A stretch of DNA of 64,000 nt from Fusarium oxysporum f. sp. lycopersici 4287 (GCF_000149955.1 NC_030990.1:1240001-1304000); one strand, 5' to 3'; positions 36,555-46,828 are shown, counted from the first letter of the stretch. Notes: generated from the sequence alone by a model not told the origin. Numbers and translations: made by a program.

Positions 36555-36824
36555 ATGTGCCGTCAAGTCACCCGCGTTGCCTCGTGCTGGCTCTGTAAAT
36601 CGAGACTCGAACCTTTTGGCCGATTCTTCCCTTGCGGTACCGTTATCACTGCAGGGAAAAAGGGCTGCGACATTCTGGAGCTAAAGGAAAACGTCGGCCC
36701 TGGGGATTTGCTATGTCATGTGTGCCTTAAGATTACTGATGGGAAGAACAAGCTCAACAGGAAGCAGACTCTACCCGAGTCCCCCCAGGCGGTGGGAAGA
36801 TGTGAGTTGGCAGTGATGGGGTAG
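36555..36824 (+). CDS. Small Cys-rich protein, probable zinc-binding, unknown function
   Basis: 89 residues, single exon, preceded by a CT-rich leader (36400-36550) and an ATATG start context. Eight cysteines are present, including two CxxC pairs, C11-x2-C14 and C54-x2-C57, with C2, C27, C38 and C83 in addition. Two CxxC knuckles about 40 residues apart look like a zinc-ribbon-style fold. It has no signal peptide, so it is not a typical secreted effector. I do not recognise a named family; the small size leaves some chance that it is not a real gene. Confidence 0.5.
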   Translation: MCRQVTRVASCWLCKSRLEPFGRFFPCGTVITAGKKGCDILELKENVGPGDLLCHVCLKITDGKNKLNRKQTLPESPQAVGRCELAVMG

Positions 36825-36993
36825 AGACTGGACATTGAACGTACTGAGACTGAAAATCAGGAATAGGATAAAAAAGGATTTAGTGGTGGTGGTATCTCCT
36901 ATGCTTGTTACTTCCTTGTGTTGGTATCTCTCTATGTTATTGGTATAATGCGTGGAAAACGAAACGCAAGTCGCTAGCTGTCAATGAGCACGA

Positions 36994-37808
36994 CTATCTG
37001 TTTGAGACAGAATCTTCGCTAAATAGCCACCCTTCTTCCTCGTCTCTGGGTATATCCCCCTCAGTCCTCTCAAAGTTATTTTGTAATGTGGACGACTTTG
37101 CTTGTGTTCTCTCGTAGTAAGCCACGAAAACTAGAATCATGTGAACGAGACTGAACAAACCAATTGCAAGTCAGTAAGATAAAAATGTGAGACTTTAACA
37201 TAGCAGTAGACTTACACTTTGGTGATGCCGAAACATCCAAGCGCTCGTCTCCCAAGATGTGACTCGTCTGTGCTTGGAGCTGAGCCGGGAACTGCGTGAT
37301 CCGAAGGACCGAAATAACCACAGGTAAGTGACAAGATTGCAAAGAGAATCGACAAGGGAAGATCGAGGTAAATCCGTACGGAGGGACTAAAGCTGCGATA
37401 TCTTCTGGTCCAGAGATGGATAGAGTCCGCAAAGTTCCATATTAGAGCAAGGGTAGTCTAAGTTGTTTTCTTCGTTAATAGGTGAAAGAGTCATGAGAAT
37501 AGATAGGTACATACGATAACCCCAAAGAAGATGATGGAGATTGTTCCATCACTAGAACTAGAGGCCAATAAAGAGACAATGACAAGAAGAAGAGCGTCAA
37601 CACAGATGGAGAAGAGACGAAGGTTAAGTCTGGCCTTCCATATATGATCTTTGGCGGGAAGAGATGATGTATTGTGAGCTGACAACGGTTGTACCTGTTC
37701 TCGAGGCTGGTCTAAAGGTTGATCTTGTGTTGGTGTTGAGCCTTGCTTAGGTGTAGAATCGAAGTCGTCATGATACTGCGGTCCAGCCATTGTAAGTGGA
37801 ATAGCCAT
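36994..37808 (-). CDS. Four-helix (MARVEL-like) membrane protein, unknown function
   Basis: A spliced gene whose exons look unremarkable singly: 37515-37808, 37216-37457 and 36994-37150, with introns of 57 and 65 nt; exons total 693 nt (230 residues), TAG at 36994-36996. A disordered Gln/Pro-rich N-terminus is followed by membrane helices at SICVDALLLVIVSLLASS, IIFFGVITTLALIWNFA, YLDLPLSILFAILSLTCGYF and VLVHMILVFVAYYERT, then an acidic tail EGDIPRDEEEG. Four helices with short loops and an Arg/Asn start of helix 1 resemble fungal MARVEL-domain proteins. An in-frame ATG at 37790 would give 224 residues. No function inferred beyond membrane organisation. Confidence 0.75.
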
Positions 37809-38264
37809 CCTGCAGCTACGACTGCACTTGATCAACAAATATGCCAAGAAATGGAAAGAAGAAAATTGATGCGATCAGACGAGATTACATAAGAGGAAGA
37901 AAAGGATGAACACAGAGCCGTCATCTTTTAATGCTTACCGCTCATAATGGTAAAACGAATCCTGAAGGAAGATGGATATATTTCTAGAGCCAGAGGACCC
38001 CTGTTTAGGTACCCGCGGACCCGTGCTACGCCAAATGAGGGGCTCATGGAGGCTCAGCTTCCGAGAGTCTCTTTTAGTAGCCAAACTGAACTGACAAGGC
38101 AATACCCTGTCAAAGTTCATAGCTATGCCTATTGTCTCTTGGCGATGTTGCATTTTGAGGCTGATTCCAAGTGATTGACAGGATATTGCGGCCGGTGACT
38201 AGTGGAACTGTCGGCAGTTGTCCGTCTATGAAACAACTCTATTTTAAACTGTATACTTTTTATT
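37809..38264. other. Intergenic region
   Basis: Promoter of the four-helix protein (to its right on the plus strand) and 3' end of the MFS gene. The 75-codon frame at 37947-38174 has no support. Confidence 0.5.
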
Positions 38265-39946
38265 TCACCTTTCCTCCTTCCTATCCTGTTCCTCGCTTTG
38301 TTCTTCATCTTCTGTTTGTGTTATCACGGGCTTTTCTCGTCGAGGATGCCAACCTCCTGTCCAGCCAATCCATCCCTTTTCCCTGGGTCCTCTTGCGACA
38401 GCAATCAAGATGGACAATCCGACGAATGCGACTGTTCATATCCACATTAGCAATTTGCTTGCGAAAGAAGAGAGTTTTGAGAACGCAGAGACTGTTGAGT
38501 TGACTTACTGCTGCACCCACCGCTTCTCCTCCAGCCTCCACTAGCGTATAGTCTGTTTCCCACCGCCGTGCCTGTCAATTGACCAGCAAACGCCAGAGCC
38601 ATATAGGCCGTGTTAACTCTATTTCGCGCCTTGGGATTGATGCTGAAGATGGCTGCGCGGTTTGACACTTGTGCTGTCTGCATACCGACATCTATACCGA
38701 TAGCCTGAATCACAGGTCCAGCAACAGTGAAGTTTCCAGTGAAAGTTCCCACGATAGCTCCAGTCAACGCCAGGATCTGGCCGTCTATTGTCGAGAGTAG
38801 AGGCACATAACGATCAATCAGCCTCCCAATCAAGGGGATCGACAAGATAGTCGCAAGCGCAGTAAGAGAAAAGAGACCAATCTGTAGAGATGTATAGTCA
38901 AAGGGCGGAGAAGCGAGTAGAAATGTCAATGTTGTCCAAAACGACGTGAACACAGCTGACAGCGAAAAGGCAATGAGACAAGCCTGTATCAGAACAGGCT
39001 CAGTGACCATCATACGAGGAATAGACCAAAGAGCATAGAGATAGTTCAGCCCATCCGGATTGGTAGACGGATAGTCAGGCATGAAGCAGAAGAGCACAGC
39101 AACCATGAGGTACTGCAGGCCGCATGCCAGCCAGTAAATGTTGCGCCAACTTGTGAAATTCGCTACCACTCCTGAGAGCAACCTCGCCATCAACAGGCCC
39201 AGCATAAGTCCTGATGTGACGATAGCAAGAAGAGAGGCCTTTCGATGCGCTGGCGCAAAGTCTCCCACTAGGGGAACCATCAGCTGTGGTGTCACTGTGG
39301 TAGCACCGCATACAAAAGATAAGGCACGGAAGACGGTAAAGTCATTTGTTACACAGAGTCCTATCCACTACATGATGTCAGCTGCTGGATATAGTAATAT
39401 GCTACAGAGCTTACCATTGTTGCAGTGGCCAAAACTAGAGCTATGATGAACGGGCGTCTTTCGAGAATATCCCCGAGCGGTAGAACAAAAATGAGACCAG
39501 CTGCGTAGCCTGACTGTAACAAAGTTGCAACCTGGGATGATTCTTCGTATGAGACATTGAAAGTTGCGGCTATCTTGTTGAGAATTGGCTGGTTGTAGTA
39601 GAGGTTGGCAACTGTGATACCTGATGCCTATTTCTGTCAATCCATATTGACTTTTTGGAGTTGAGGTGATTAATTAACATACCATGGCGTAGAGACAGCA
39701 ATGTCTCATAGACAAAGCTGGTGGCGACTCATCGTTCCATCGACAATTCTTTGGTGTCAATATCCTACGAAGGAAACTCGTTTCATACTTTGAAGACTGC
39801 AACACGACGTTGCCGGAGCCCATTTCTTCAGCTGACTCGACTGAATTGCGAACCTTGGTGTCCTCGGCTGAATCTTGACTCGGAAATGTTTCCGTGATGC
39901 TATCACCAGAGACATTTGGCCTCTCAGGTTGATTCGAGGACGTCAT
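38265..39946 (-). CDS. Major facilitator superfamily transporter (12 helices)
   Basis: 500 residues from four exons: 39683-39946, 39415-39627, 38509-39367, 38265-38431 (1503 nt). The cytosolic N-terminus of about 75 residues is Ser/Glu-rich. Twelve hydrophobic segments follow; the loop between helices 2 and 3 has PLGDILERRPFI, the MFS motif A (consensus GxLxDRxGRR) in the degraded form common among bacterial-type DHA/arabinose-like permeases in fungi. The C-terminal part contains GRLIDRYVPLLSTIDG and, after the last splice, helix 12 (AFVGLSILIAVARGP) and an acidic Gln/Glu-rich tail. The last intron (77 nt) must be removed to reach helix 12. Substrate unknown. No biosynthetic genes lie beside it, so a role in nutrient or drug export cannot be chosen. 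Confidence 0.9.
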
Positions 39947-40883
39947 CGTTGCTCAACAGACACGTTGATGAGAGTTAAACAGAAACGGTGATCAACAAAT
40001 AGTCAACATGCTAAGAACGCGAAAAAGGCGTACCCTTGTGGGAGTTATATAAAAGATGATCAACAATGGCAAAAAATTAGCATGATCAATAGTCGTCAAA
40101 GTGGGTTATTGTCTAACTACATATTCCCAATGGAGTTGCGGAATGGCAAACACGGAGTTGGCTAGCTATCTAAGCAGAAAGCACGCAAGACAATGGACGG
40201 GGATTACGACATTCTGCTTCTTTTCCCTCCTTTTGTCCATGGAAATGGGGTCAACTAATGTTGTGCTGCTAGGAGAGGTTGACCGGATATAAATGTCCGT
40301 AATATCCGCCTCTCAGAGAGTCAGCAGCTTCGTTGCAACCCTAGATATGTAATACAGTTCGGGTTCCGTATGCAGCCGTTGAAGACTAATCAACCCAAAT
40401 TTAATTAAGCTCAGATGAATCGGTACGTAGGGTCTTGATATCATAGACTTTGAAGCCAAAGAATGAAAGAAGAACAAGCCTAGCTATAGTTGCCATATAT
40501 AAGCTATTGTGATGAATTATGGCCAGGTCATTAGAAGTTTGGGATCGTTATTAAGGTTGGAGTACAGCTACAATGCCAGAGGCCAAGAAAACTAGAGCTG
40601 AAATTGGTATAATACGAGGTTTCTTGTCTACAAGTCATCTTTATTCCAATTGACTAAGACCATCCCAAAATATCACTGATAGTCGGCACATGAAGGCCCA
40701 AAGCAGAGAGTCTGAACACAAGGCATATCCCAAATCTAGTCCTTTTCATGAATGGCATCTACTATAACATGGCAAGCATTTAAGATTTAACCGTCCTTTT
40801 GACAAAATACATCCTCCCCGTTTCACACCAACTCCATCCACTCCCAGCCCCAGTCAACTTTTGTTAGAAGGCACTCCCAAAGT
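39947..40883. other. Intergenic region
   Basis: Promoter of the MFS gene and 3' end of the Erj5-type gene. AT-rich, no coding frame or RNA gene recognised. Confidence 0.55.
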
Positions 40884-42223
40884 TTACCTCTTCTTGCCCT
40901 TGCGCTTGCTAGCCTTGCCTTGCGAAGCGCCAGATGCCTTGGCCTTGGTGAGAGAATCGGTGCTCTTGTCAAGAAGCTCAAAGTCCTCGCCGGCGGAGTC
41001 AGTGCTGGGGGTGGGCTGGGGAACATCAGAGTCCTCATCCTCAGCGGGGATCTCGATCTCGAGGTCGGTGGGCTTCTTGGAAAGGAAGCGGCCGGCAGTG
41101 ATGTTGAACAGGAAGATGGGTGCGCGGAAGACTGCGGTATCCTTGATGGTAGGCTTGGCAAGCTCGTTGGGCTATCACATGTTAGTTTAGCCATTTCGAC
41201 AGAATTGTGATAACTTACGTCAAGGAGGAACTCATGGACCTCGCCCTCCTCATCCTCTCCCTCGAGGTAAACATCACCAAGGGAGTCAACAACAAGGATC
41301 TTGCCATTCTCAGCAACAACTCGCTTGCGAGCACCAGTAGGTCCAGCAGCAGGGGTAGGAGTAGCAGTTCCAGAGGAAGCCTGAGCAGCACGGCGCGTCT
41401 TCTTAGCAGGACGAGCACCATCGCGCTTGGCCGCCTTCTCCTGCATACGGCGCTCTCGTCGGTTCTGGGGCAGAGGAGGAGCCTCTTCCTCGTCGCTAGC
41501 GGGCGCGGGAGATGCAGCAGGGGCTGGAGCAGGAGCTGCGTCGACGCCAGGGATGTTAAGACCACCACCCCAAGCGGTGTCGCGGGCGAACTTGATGTAG
41601 CGCTCGACAAACTCCTTCTGTCGCTTCCAGCTCATGTACAAAGTGAGGTAGTGAATACCACCACCTACAACGAGGAAAAGACCAACGATGACCGTGCCCA
41701 GGCCGGGGCGGTATCGGTTGTAGTAGTAGTCGGTGCCCTTCCAGAGAGGGAAGCCATTGGACAGGAAATGGTCATATCGGTCGCGCTCGGGGCCACGAAG
41801 GATGTTAGCGATGAGGGAGAGACGAGCCTGAGCCTCGCCGGCCTTCTTCACAGCAGCCTTGATCTCAGCATTGGTAGGAGGCTTAGTCTTTGCGCCGGCC
41901 TTCTTGTCCTTTCCAGCCTTGGATCGCATTCCCTGTCTGACCTTGTCCGGGTGCAGATTTCGGGTCTGCTTGCGATAGGCCTTGGTAATATCATCGAGCG
42001 AAGCAGAGGGAGGGACGCCGAGGATGTCGTAGAAGGTCGCAGCGGGATCGGTCTCATACTTTGAGATCTCATCTCGAATGCGAAAGATTTCGCGATCTGG
42101 GAGGATGGAAATTAGTTAAGACATGAATCAGAGGGGAGAGTAAAACATACCTTCTTTGCTCCAGGCGGCTGCCAAGGGGCTGAAGAGGGCGAGAAGCCCA
42201 ACGGACAAGTACGAGATCTTCAT
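40884..42223 (-). CDS. ERJ5: ER membrane J-domain co-chaperone, Erj5 type
   Basis: 412 residues from three exons (42151-42223, 41219-42096, 40884-41171; 1239 nt). A cleavable signal peptide of about 20 residues (hydrophobic SVGLLALFSPLAAA) leads into a lumenal J domain at about 44-120; the essential HPD tripeptide is at 73-75 in TRNLHPDK, preceded by FYDILGVPPSASLDDITKAY. The J domain contains a Lys/Ala-rich insertion after HPD. A membrane helix follows (TVIVGLFLVVGGGIHYLTLY), then a cytosolic tail with Ala/Pro and Lys/Arg-rich stretches. This topology, lumenal J domain plus one helix, is that of Erj5/Jem-like proteins that stimulate the ER Hsp70 Kar2/BiP during folding. The long conserved-looking C-terminal block before the Ser/Lys tail (FLFNITAGRFLSKK) is of unknown function. 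Confidence 0.88.
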
Positions 42224-42699
42224 CTTCAACCGTCGATGCGATGAAGAAGAGAGGAAGAAGCGGTACAGCAAAAGGGAAAAAAAGAAGACAGAGAAGAAGA
42301 GATGAGAGAGGGCAGGGGGTTGTAACGGTTCCTGGGCTAGAGCGTAGCTTAGATCTTCATCCCTACCTCTACAGTACTTTTTTTAGTGGAGGGGGGGAAC
42401 CTATTGCAGAAGGCCAGCTGTCCAATACTGCACTACAGTACTGGTCAAACTCACCCAATACAAACGCAAAGGCAAGCGCCTCAATTGAGGAGTTTGGCCA
42501 AACATAAGGTACGTAGGCGGGCTGTGATAATGTATTGCAAATAAATTAATTGCTACTGTAACCACTGTTTGTGGCTTTTGAGGCAACGAGACCCTTTATG
42601 TTGCACTATTTGGGGTTGTATAACAGGGGTTCAAGCATGTCTACCCCTTCGGATACAATGGGCATTTTCAATTCTCGATCCCTACCCAAAGCCACAATA
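42224..42699. other. Intergenic region
   Basis: Promoter of ERJ5 and 3' end of the peptidase gene; both run leftwards. Nothing else recognised. Confidence 0.55.
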
Positions 42700-45159
42700 T
42701 CAACTGCCGGTGTCATACATGTCAACTCGATACTCAGACTCTTGCTGCAGATGACGCTTGAAGAATTCCCTTTGGCGAGCAAGACCATACTTCTCTCCCC
42801 CACAGCCATGTCCACCACCAGGAATAAATAGAAACTCATAATTCTTACCCGCCTTGTTCAAGGCATTCACCATTTGAAACGTTGAAGATGGATCGACATT
42901 ATCGTCCATATCTCCAGCAATCAGCATCAAGGGCCCCTTGAGTTTCTTGGCGTGAGTTATGTTAGATGCTTTCTCATATGCCTCATCCACTGGGTATCCC
43001 ATCCACAATTCGTTCCACCATAACTTATCCATGCGGTTATCATGACAACCTGAATCTGCTATACCGGCTTTGAAGAAATCACTGTGGTGAAGCATTCCTG
43101 CTACAGCGTTTTGTCCTCCTGCTGAAACGCCCATGATTCCCACTCGAGAGAGGTCCATCCATGGTCGTGAAGATGCTGCAGCTTCCAACCAAGCGATATG
43201 GTCTGGAAGCCCTGAATCGTGAAGATTCTTATAGCAGACATCATGGAAGCTTTTGTTTCGCCAGTTTGTACCCATTCCGTCAATGACCACGACGATGTAC
43301 CCTTCATCTGCCCATCGCCGTCGATCTGAGAGAGTTGAAAATGCTTTGGGGACCCGAAAGTTATGAGGCCCAGCATAGATCTCATCAAACACGGGATATT
43401 TCTTGGTGCTGTCAAAGTCGACGGGTCGAATGATGATTCCGTATATAAGTGTCTTGCCATCCCGGCCAGGGGAAGCGAACCTCTCGGGAGAAGACCATCC
43501 CTTATCTTCCAACTCTTTCGAATCCGTCTTCTCGAGTGTCATTATCTCTTCTCCAGACTCGCTTTCACGAAGAACTGTTGTCGGTGGGCAATCTATCCTT
43601 GACCAAGTGTCTATCAAGTAGCGTTTGTCTGGAGAGAAAGACCAAGAGTGAGTTCCATCTCCATCTGTGAGAACCTTGAAATCTGACCCATCGAAATTGA
43701 CTCTTGCTAGATGTGCGTGATAGGGGTCTTCACCGTCCTTCAGTCCATAGCCTCGCACCCAGATTCGACGATGATCTTTGTCCACAGACTCTACAAAATT
43801 GACCATCCATGACCCTTTTGTGATCTGGTTCTTGACTGAGCCAGTTATGAGGTCGATCAGATACAGATGATTGTATCCGTTGCGCTCACTAGCCCAGATG
43901 AGTTCATCAGAGTCTCTGAGGAGCTTAAAGTATGACTTAGTATAGTCTACAAATGTGCGGCTCTTCTCTTCCACGAGCGTCCTGACACTCCCGTCAACTT
44001 TGATACCAATCAATCTGGTATGTTGATGGCCACGCTCGTTAAAATAAAAGAGATATTCCTGGCTGTTAGGATTCCATTCCAGATTGCTCACTTGGTAAGG
44101 GTCCCTGAAAAGCGAATCGTCAGTTGCAACTTCGCTATGAGTGTTGAGGTTAAAGAGTCGAGGTCTGTCGACCCTGACACGGTCACCTGGTTTGAGATAT
44201 GTCTTTGTGTGAAGTTTTGGCTCAATCTGATCTTCTGGAGATGATTCCACCAGGTTGATCTTACGGTCTTGCCCCGGGGTATACTGCCATGCGACTGCAT
44301 GCTGCTTGTCTGGCGATATGTATAAGCGTCTTTTGTCGTAAGGGCTCTCTTCGTTTCCTTTCTCAGACAGTTCAAAGGCTTCATCGTTCTCATTTTTGTA
44401 CCATACGTTGAAGTCTCTGACATAGAGACATGGGCCGTTTTCGGGCTCCGTTGGTTCTTCATCAGTTTCAGAATCTTCATCGTCGCTGGGCGGAGATGCC
44501 TCAGGGATAGAGTCACTGAGATGCTCGATGATAGCGATATGATTTCCCTCGTCAGGTGCTGAATAGACTGCCCTGGATTTTTCGTTCGACACATCTACCA
44601 GTCGCCAAACATGGCCCACGTATGTAATCTGTCGTTTTGTTTCGCCATTCCTGATCGACATATATGGAATAGCTTTTGCTTTCCAATCGATCCAAAACAC
44701 CCTGAGGGTTTTGCCTGTACGATTCACAAAATCGACGGTGACTTTAGTGTCACTATGTGCAGAAATGACTTCTTGTTGGAGCAGGTGATCTGGTTCAGTG
44801 GTGAATTGTCCCTCCCACTCTTCGAGTTGACTATTTGGCCCAAACTGCCACTTTCGATTGTCGAAGCGGAATCGGACACATGATTCGTCTGGGACCGGTT
44901 CAATCCAGTTGAAAGGAAGAGAGAATTGGTCAATCTCTTCGTTTGTCTTCTCGCGCAGAGCCTCAGCGAGTTGCCTGTGGTCAAACGCTAACTCGCGAAT
45001 CTTTCCACGGACATCAACAAAGAGAAACTGGCATTTGGCAGGTGAGATATTCTGCTTATACCAAAATGCGTCGCCTCCTGGTAGCCAGCGAGGCGTCACA
45101 TTTGTCGAGTCGATGTATTGCTGTGCTAGTTGCTCCATTACTTTACTGATAAGACTCAA
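42700..45159 (-). CDS. Prolyl oligopeptidase family serine peptidase, DPP-IV type (S9)
   Basis: Intronless, 819 residues, the length of dipeptidyl peptidase IV-type enzymes, which remove Xaa-Pro dipeptides. An eight-bladed propeller is expected in residues about 50-560, followed by the alpha/beta-hydrolase domain starting at KYPVFDEIYAGPHN. The catalytic triad is Ser679 (GVSAGG), Asp at 752-753 (GDMDDNVDP) and His784 (GGGHGCGG). Their spacing of about 73 and 31 residues fits family S9. The nucleophile motif is GxSAGG rather than the usual GWSYGG, and the oxyanion tyrosine region is replaced by the WxxE-like WWNELWMGYP, so substrate preference may differ. There is no signal peptide or membrane helix, so it should be cytosolic. 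In-frame ATGs at residues 1 and 8 are both possible starts. Confidence 0.93.
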   Translation of the reverse strand: MSLISKVMEQLAQQYIDSTNVTPRWLPGGDAFWYKQNISPAKCQFLFVDVRGKIRELAFDHRQLAEALREKTNEEIDQFSLPFNWIEPVPDESCVRFRFDNRKWQFGPNSQLEEWEGQFTTEPDHLLQQEVISAHSDTKVTVDFVNRTGKTLRVFWIDWKAKAIPYMSIRNGETKRQITYVGHVWRLVDVSNEKSRAVYSAPDEGNHIAIIEHLSDSIPEASPPSDDEDSETDEEPTEPENGPCLYVRDFNVWYKNENDEAFELSEKGNEESPYDKRRLYISPDKQHAVAWQYTPGQDRKINLVESSPEDQIEPKLHTKTYLKPGDRVRVDRPRLFNLNTHSEVATDDSLFRDPYQVSNLEWNPNSQEYLFYFNERGHQHTRLIGIKVDGSVRTLVEEKSRTFVDYTKSYFKLLRDSDELIWASERNGYNHLYLIDLITGSVKNQITKGSWMVNFVESVDKDHRRIWVRGYGLKDGEDPYHAHLARVNFDGSDFKVLTDGDGTHSWSFSPDKRYLIDTWSRIDCPPTTVLRESESGEEIMTLEKTDSKELEDKGWSSPERFASPGRDGKTLIYGIIIRPVDFDSTKKYPVFDEIYAGPHNFRVPKAFSTLSDRRRWADEGYIVVVIDGMGTNWRNKSFHDVCYKNLHDSGLPDHIAWLEAAASSRPWMDLSRVGIMGVSAGGQNAVAGMLHHSDFFKAGIADSGCHDNRMDKLWWNELWMGYPVDEAYEKASNITHAKKLKGPLMLIAGDMDDNVDPSSTFQMVNALNKAGKNYEFLFIPGGGHGCGGEKYGLARQREFFKRHLQQESEYRVDMYDTGS

Positions 45160-45752
45160 GAATAAAGACGAAAGCGAGGTTCAAGAGGAATAAGTTAGAC
45201 ATGCTGTTGCCTAATCATCGTTTTGGTCATCTTTTAGCTGAGGCATGTATGCATGCATGCGTCTACGGGTAGTCCTATTGGGTGTCACGCGGTCATGGGC
45301 GGGATTCTATACATTTATAAACCTACTTCAAGCTTAGGCCTACTTATCATGGGACATCACAGTTTGGGAGAATCTGTAATCGTGTGTAATAACTCCCAGT
45401 CAATACTGTCTTCTTCTTGCCATTAAGTCAGTACAAGTTGGTGAGCTGATGCATACTGTTGATCAGCGAACTTATACCTTATTAAGCACTTAGATATGAC
45501 TGAACTTGAATAAAAAGTAACTCTCGTCTTTTATACTCCTTCTATCTATTGCCCATTACAAAAGGGAAAGATGCTTTCCGTGTACTGCAATGATTGATGA
45601 CCAGAGATCGTGTGTAAGTAGTTGTCAGTCACGTGCTCAGCGCCAGACAGCACACCTACAGGCTATAAGAAACTTAGTGCAAAACCACCACCAAAAAGAA
45701 ACCATGAAACGAGAACAACTCAAAATACCAAAATCGAAATAGGAAAAATTAC
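45160..45752. other. Intergenic region
   Basis: Promoter of the peptidase (which reads leftwards from 45159) followed by AT-rich spacer. A GCATG-rich patch (45245-45262) is present. Nothing else recognised. Confidence 0.5.
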
Positions 45753-45759
45753 AAAAAAA
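45753..45759 (-). terminator. RNA polymerase III terminator (T7)
   Basis: Seven T on the minus strand, starting nine bases after the last tRNA base; a second run of five T follows at 45744-45748. This is the expected Pol III stop for the tRNA gene and supports its activity. Confidence 0.8.
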
Positions 45760-45768
45760 TATGAAACC

Positions 45769-45890
45769 TAGCAATTGCACGTTTCGATCGTGCGACCTCC
45801 GGGTTATGAGCCCGGCTGCGTCTGTTAGTACAGGTTGTGTGATGCAGATTGTGAGATAGACATACCGCGCTTCCACTGCGCCAAATTGCT
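45769..45890 (-). tRNA. Initiator tRNA-Met (CAT), interrupted at position 26/27
   Basis: Without 45816-45865 the gene is 72 nt, the same length as yeast initiator tRNA. The acceptor stem is AGCAATT/AATTGCT (45884-45890 with 45770-45776), seven perfect pairs, discriminator A at 45769. The D stem is GCGC/GCGC with loop AGTGGAA; base 26 is G. The anticodon stem is CCGGG/CCCGG with loop CTCATAA; the T stem is GCACG/CGTGC with loop ATCGAAA; the variable loop is AGGTC. A1:U72, three G:C pairs next to the anticodon loop, and A54 with A60 in the T-loop are hallmarks of eukaryotic initiator tRNA, so this is not the elongator. The A box is intact (TGGCGCAGTGGAA at 45871-45883). A T7 terminator follows. 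The gene reads leftwards between two protein genes. Confidence 0.95.
45816..45865 (-). other. 50-nt intron-like insertion in initiator tRNA, with spliceosomal signals
   Basis: Lies between tRNA positions 26 and 27, at the D-arm/anticodon-arm junction. It starts GTATGT (45860-45865), carries TACTAAC (45824-45830), the exact yeast branch consensus, and ends CGCAG, with the branch adenosine about nine bases before the acceptor. Length (50 nt) and layout match the protein-gene introns of this window. Canonical tRNA introns lie at 37/38 and are cut by the tRNA endonuclease using a fixed distance from the tRNA body, which this one cannot satisfy. How it is removed is unknown. Confidence 0.85.
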
Positions 45891-46828
45891 TTCTTGGTGA
45901 AAGAGTGTGGGCTTATTTGAACATATACCTCCACCCCGAGTGACTCACTGAGCCCCCCACTGCCCTCAGAGTCACCAGTAGCATCACAGTGTTGGAAGAT
46001 CGAGAATTCAAAGAGTTGTTAATGAGTTGAAGCGAAAGCCAAAGAAATTATATAAATCTAATTAAAATGGCACAGTAATATTGATCCCTATTGCGCAGAG
46101 TTGGATGCGTGTTTGGCCTGGAACGCATATCTAACGTCTTCATCAGCCTCCCATAATGAGCTTCGGTCAACATCAGGATATTCTTCATCTCATGCATTCC
46201 GAAATGTACCTTGTAGTCTTGATATCGTAATACCTCTCTCGCATAATACGAGTCGCCAGAATGAGAGCCTTACAGTCTTGTACTGAACTCAAAAAATGTT
46301 CTCGGATGCAGCTCTGCTTTTTAGCAGTCACCAGGATAATAGTAGAAAGAGATATCCCCAAGTTTTACTGATGTGGATTAGTTTTGACATAAAACCAGAA
46401 GCGTACCTAAAAGTTGTTGAGCCCATCTCAAACGCTCACACTGAACAGTGACAGTATGCAGACCTCACGAGCCATCTGTGAGGTATCATGAATGGACCTC
46501 TCAATCGACTTGCAACGCAAATCATGAATTTAGTCACTAGGATTAAAACTGCATGAAACAATCAGCCAAGTACGTATTATGGTAAAAGAGCCACTCGAAT
46601 TGAATAAAGACGTGACTGGTATGAGCTATCTGACAGATACAGCACTGGAATATACATAGACGTATATGCCCCAATATGATATGAAGAAACTAGATGCTTG
46701 ATCCCTTAGCGATGCTTGTGAAATTTTGTAATGCCGCCCAACCAAAATTTTCACTCCTCAATGATTGTTGAGCCCTTTTGAGCTTTTTGAGTAGCATTTA
46801 CCCAGCAAACATGACCCCCATCCCCTAT
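45891..46828. other. Intergenic region
   Basis: Upstream flank of the tRNA gene (which reads leftwards) and 3' end of the Hsp70-like gene. Only short frames; nothing recognised. Confidence 0.5.

Noticed and set aside
41207..42064. 285-codon plus frame over ERJ5
   Set aside because: Antisense shadow of the Ala/Lys-rich ERJ5 exon.
45769..45890. Elongator tRNA-Met or a canonical 37/38 intron
   Set aside because: The T-loop ATCGAAA and A1:U72 pair identify an initiator; bases after the anticodon run straight into the stem, so nothing is inserted at 37/38.
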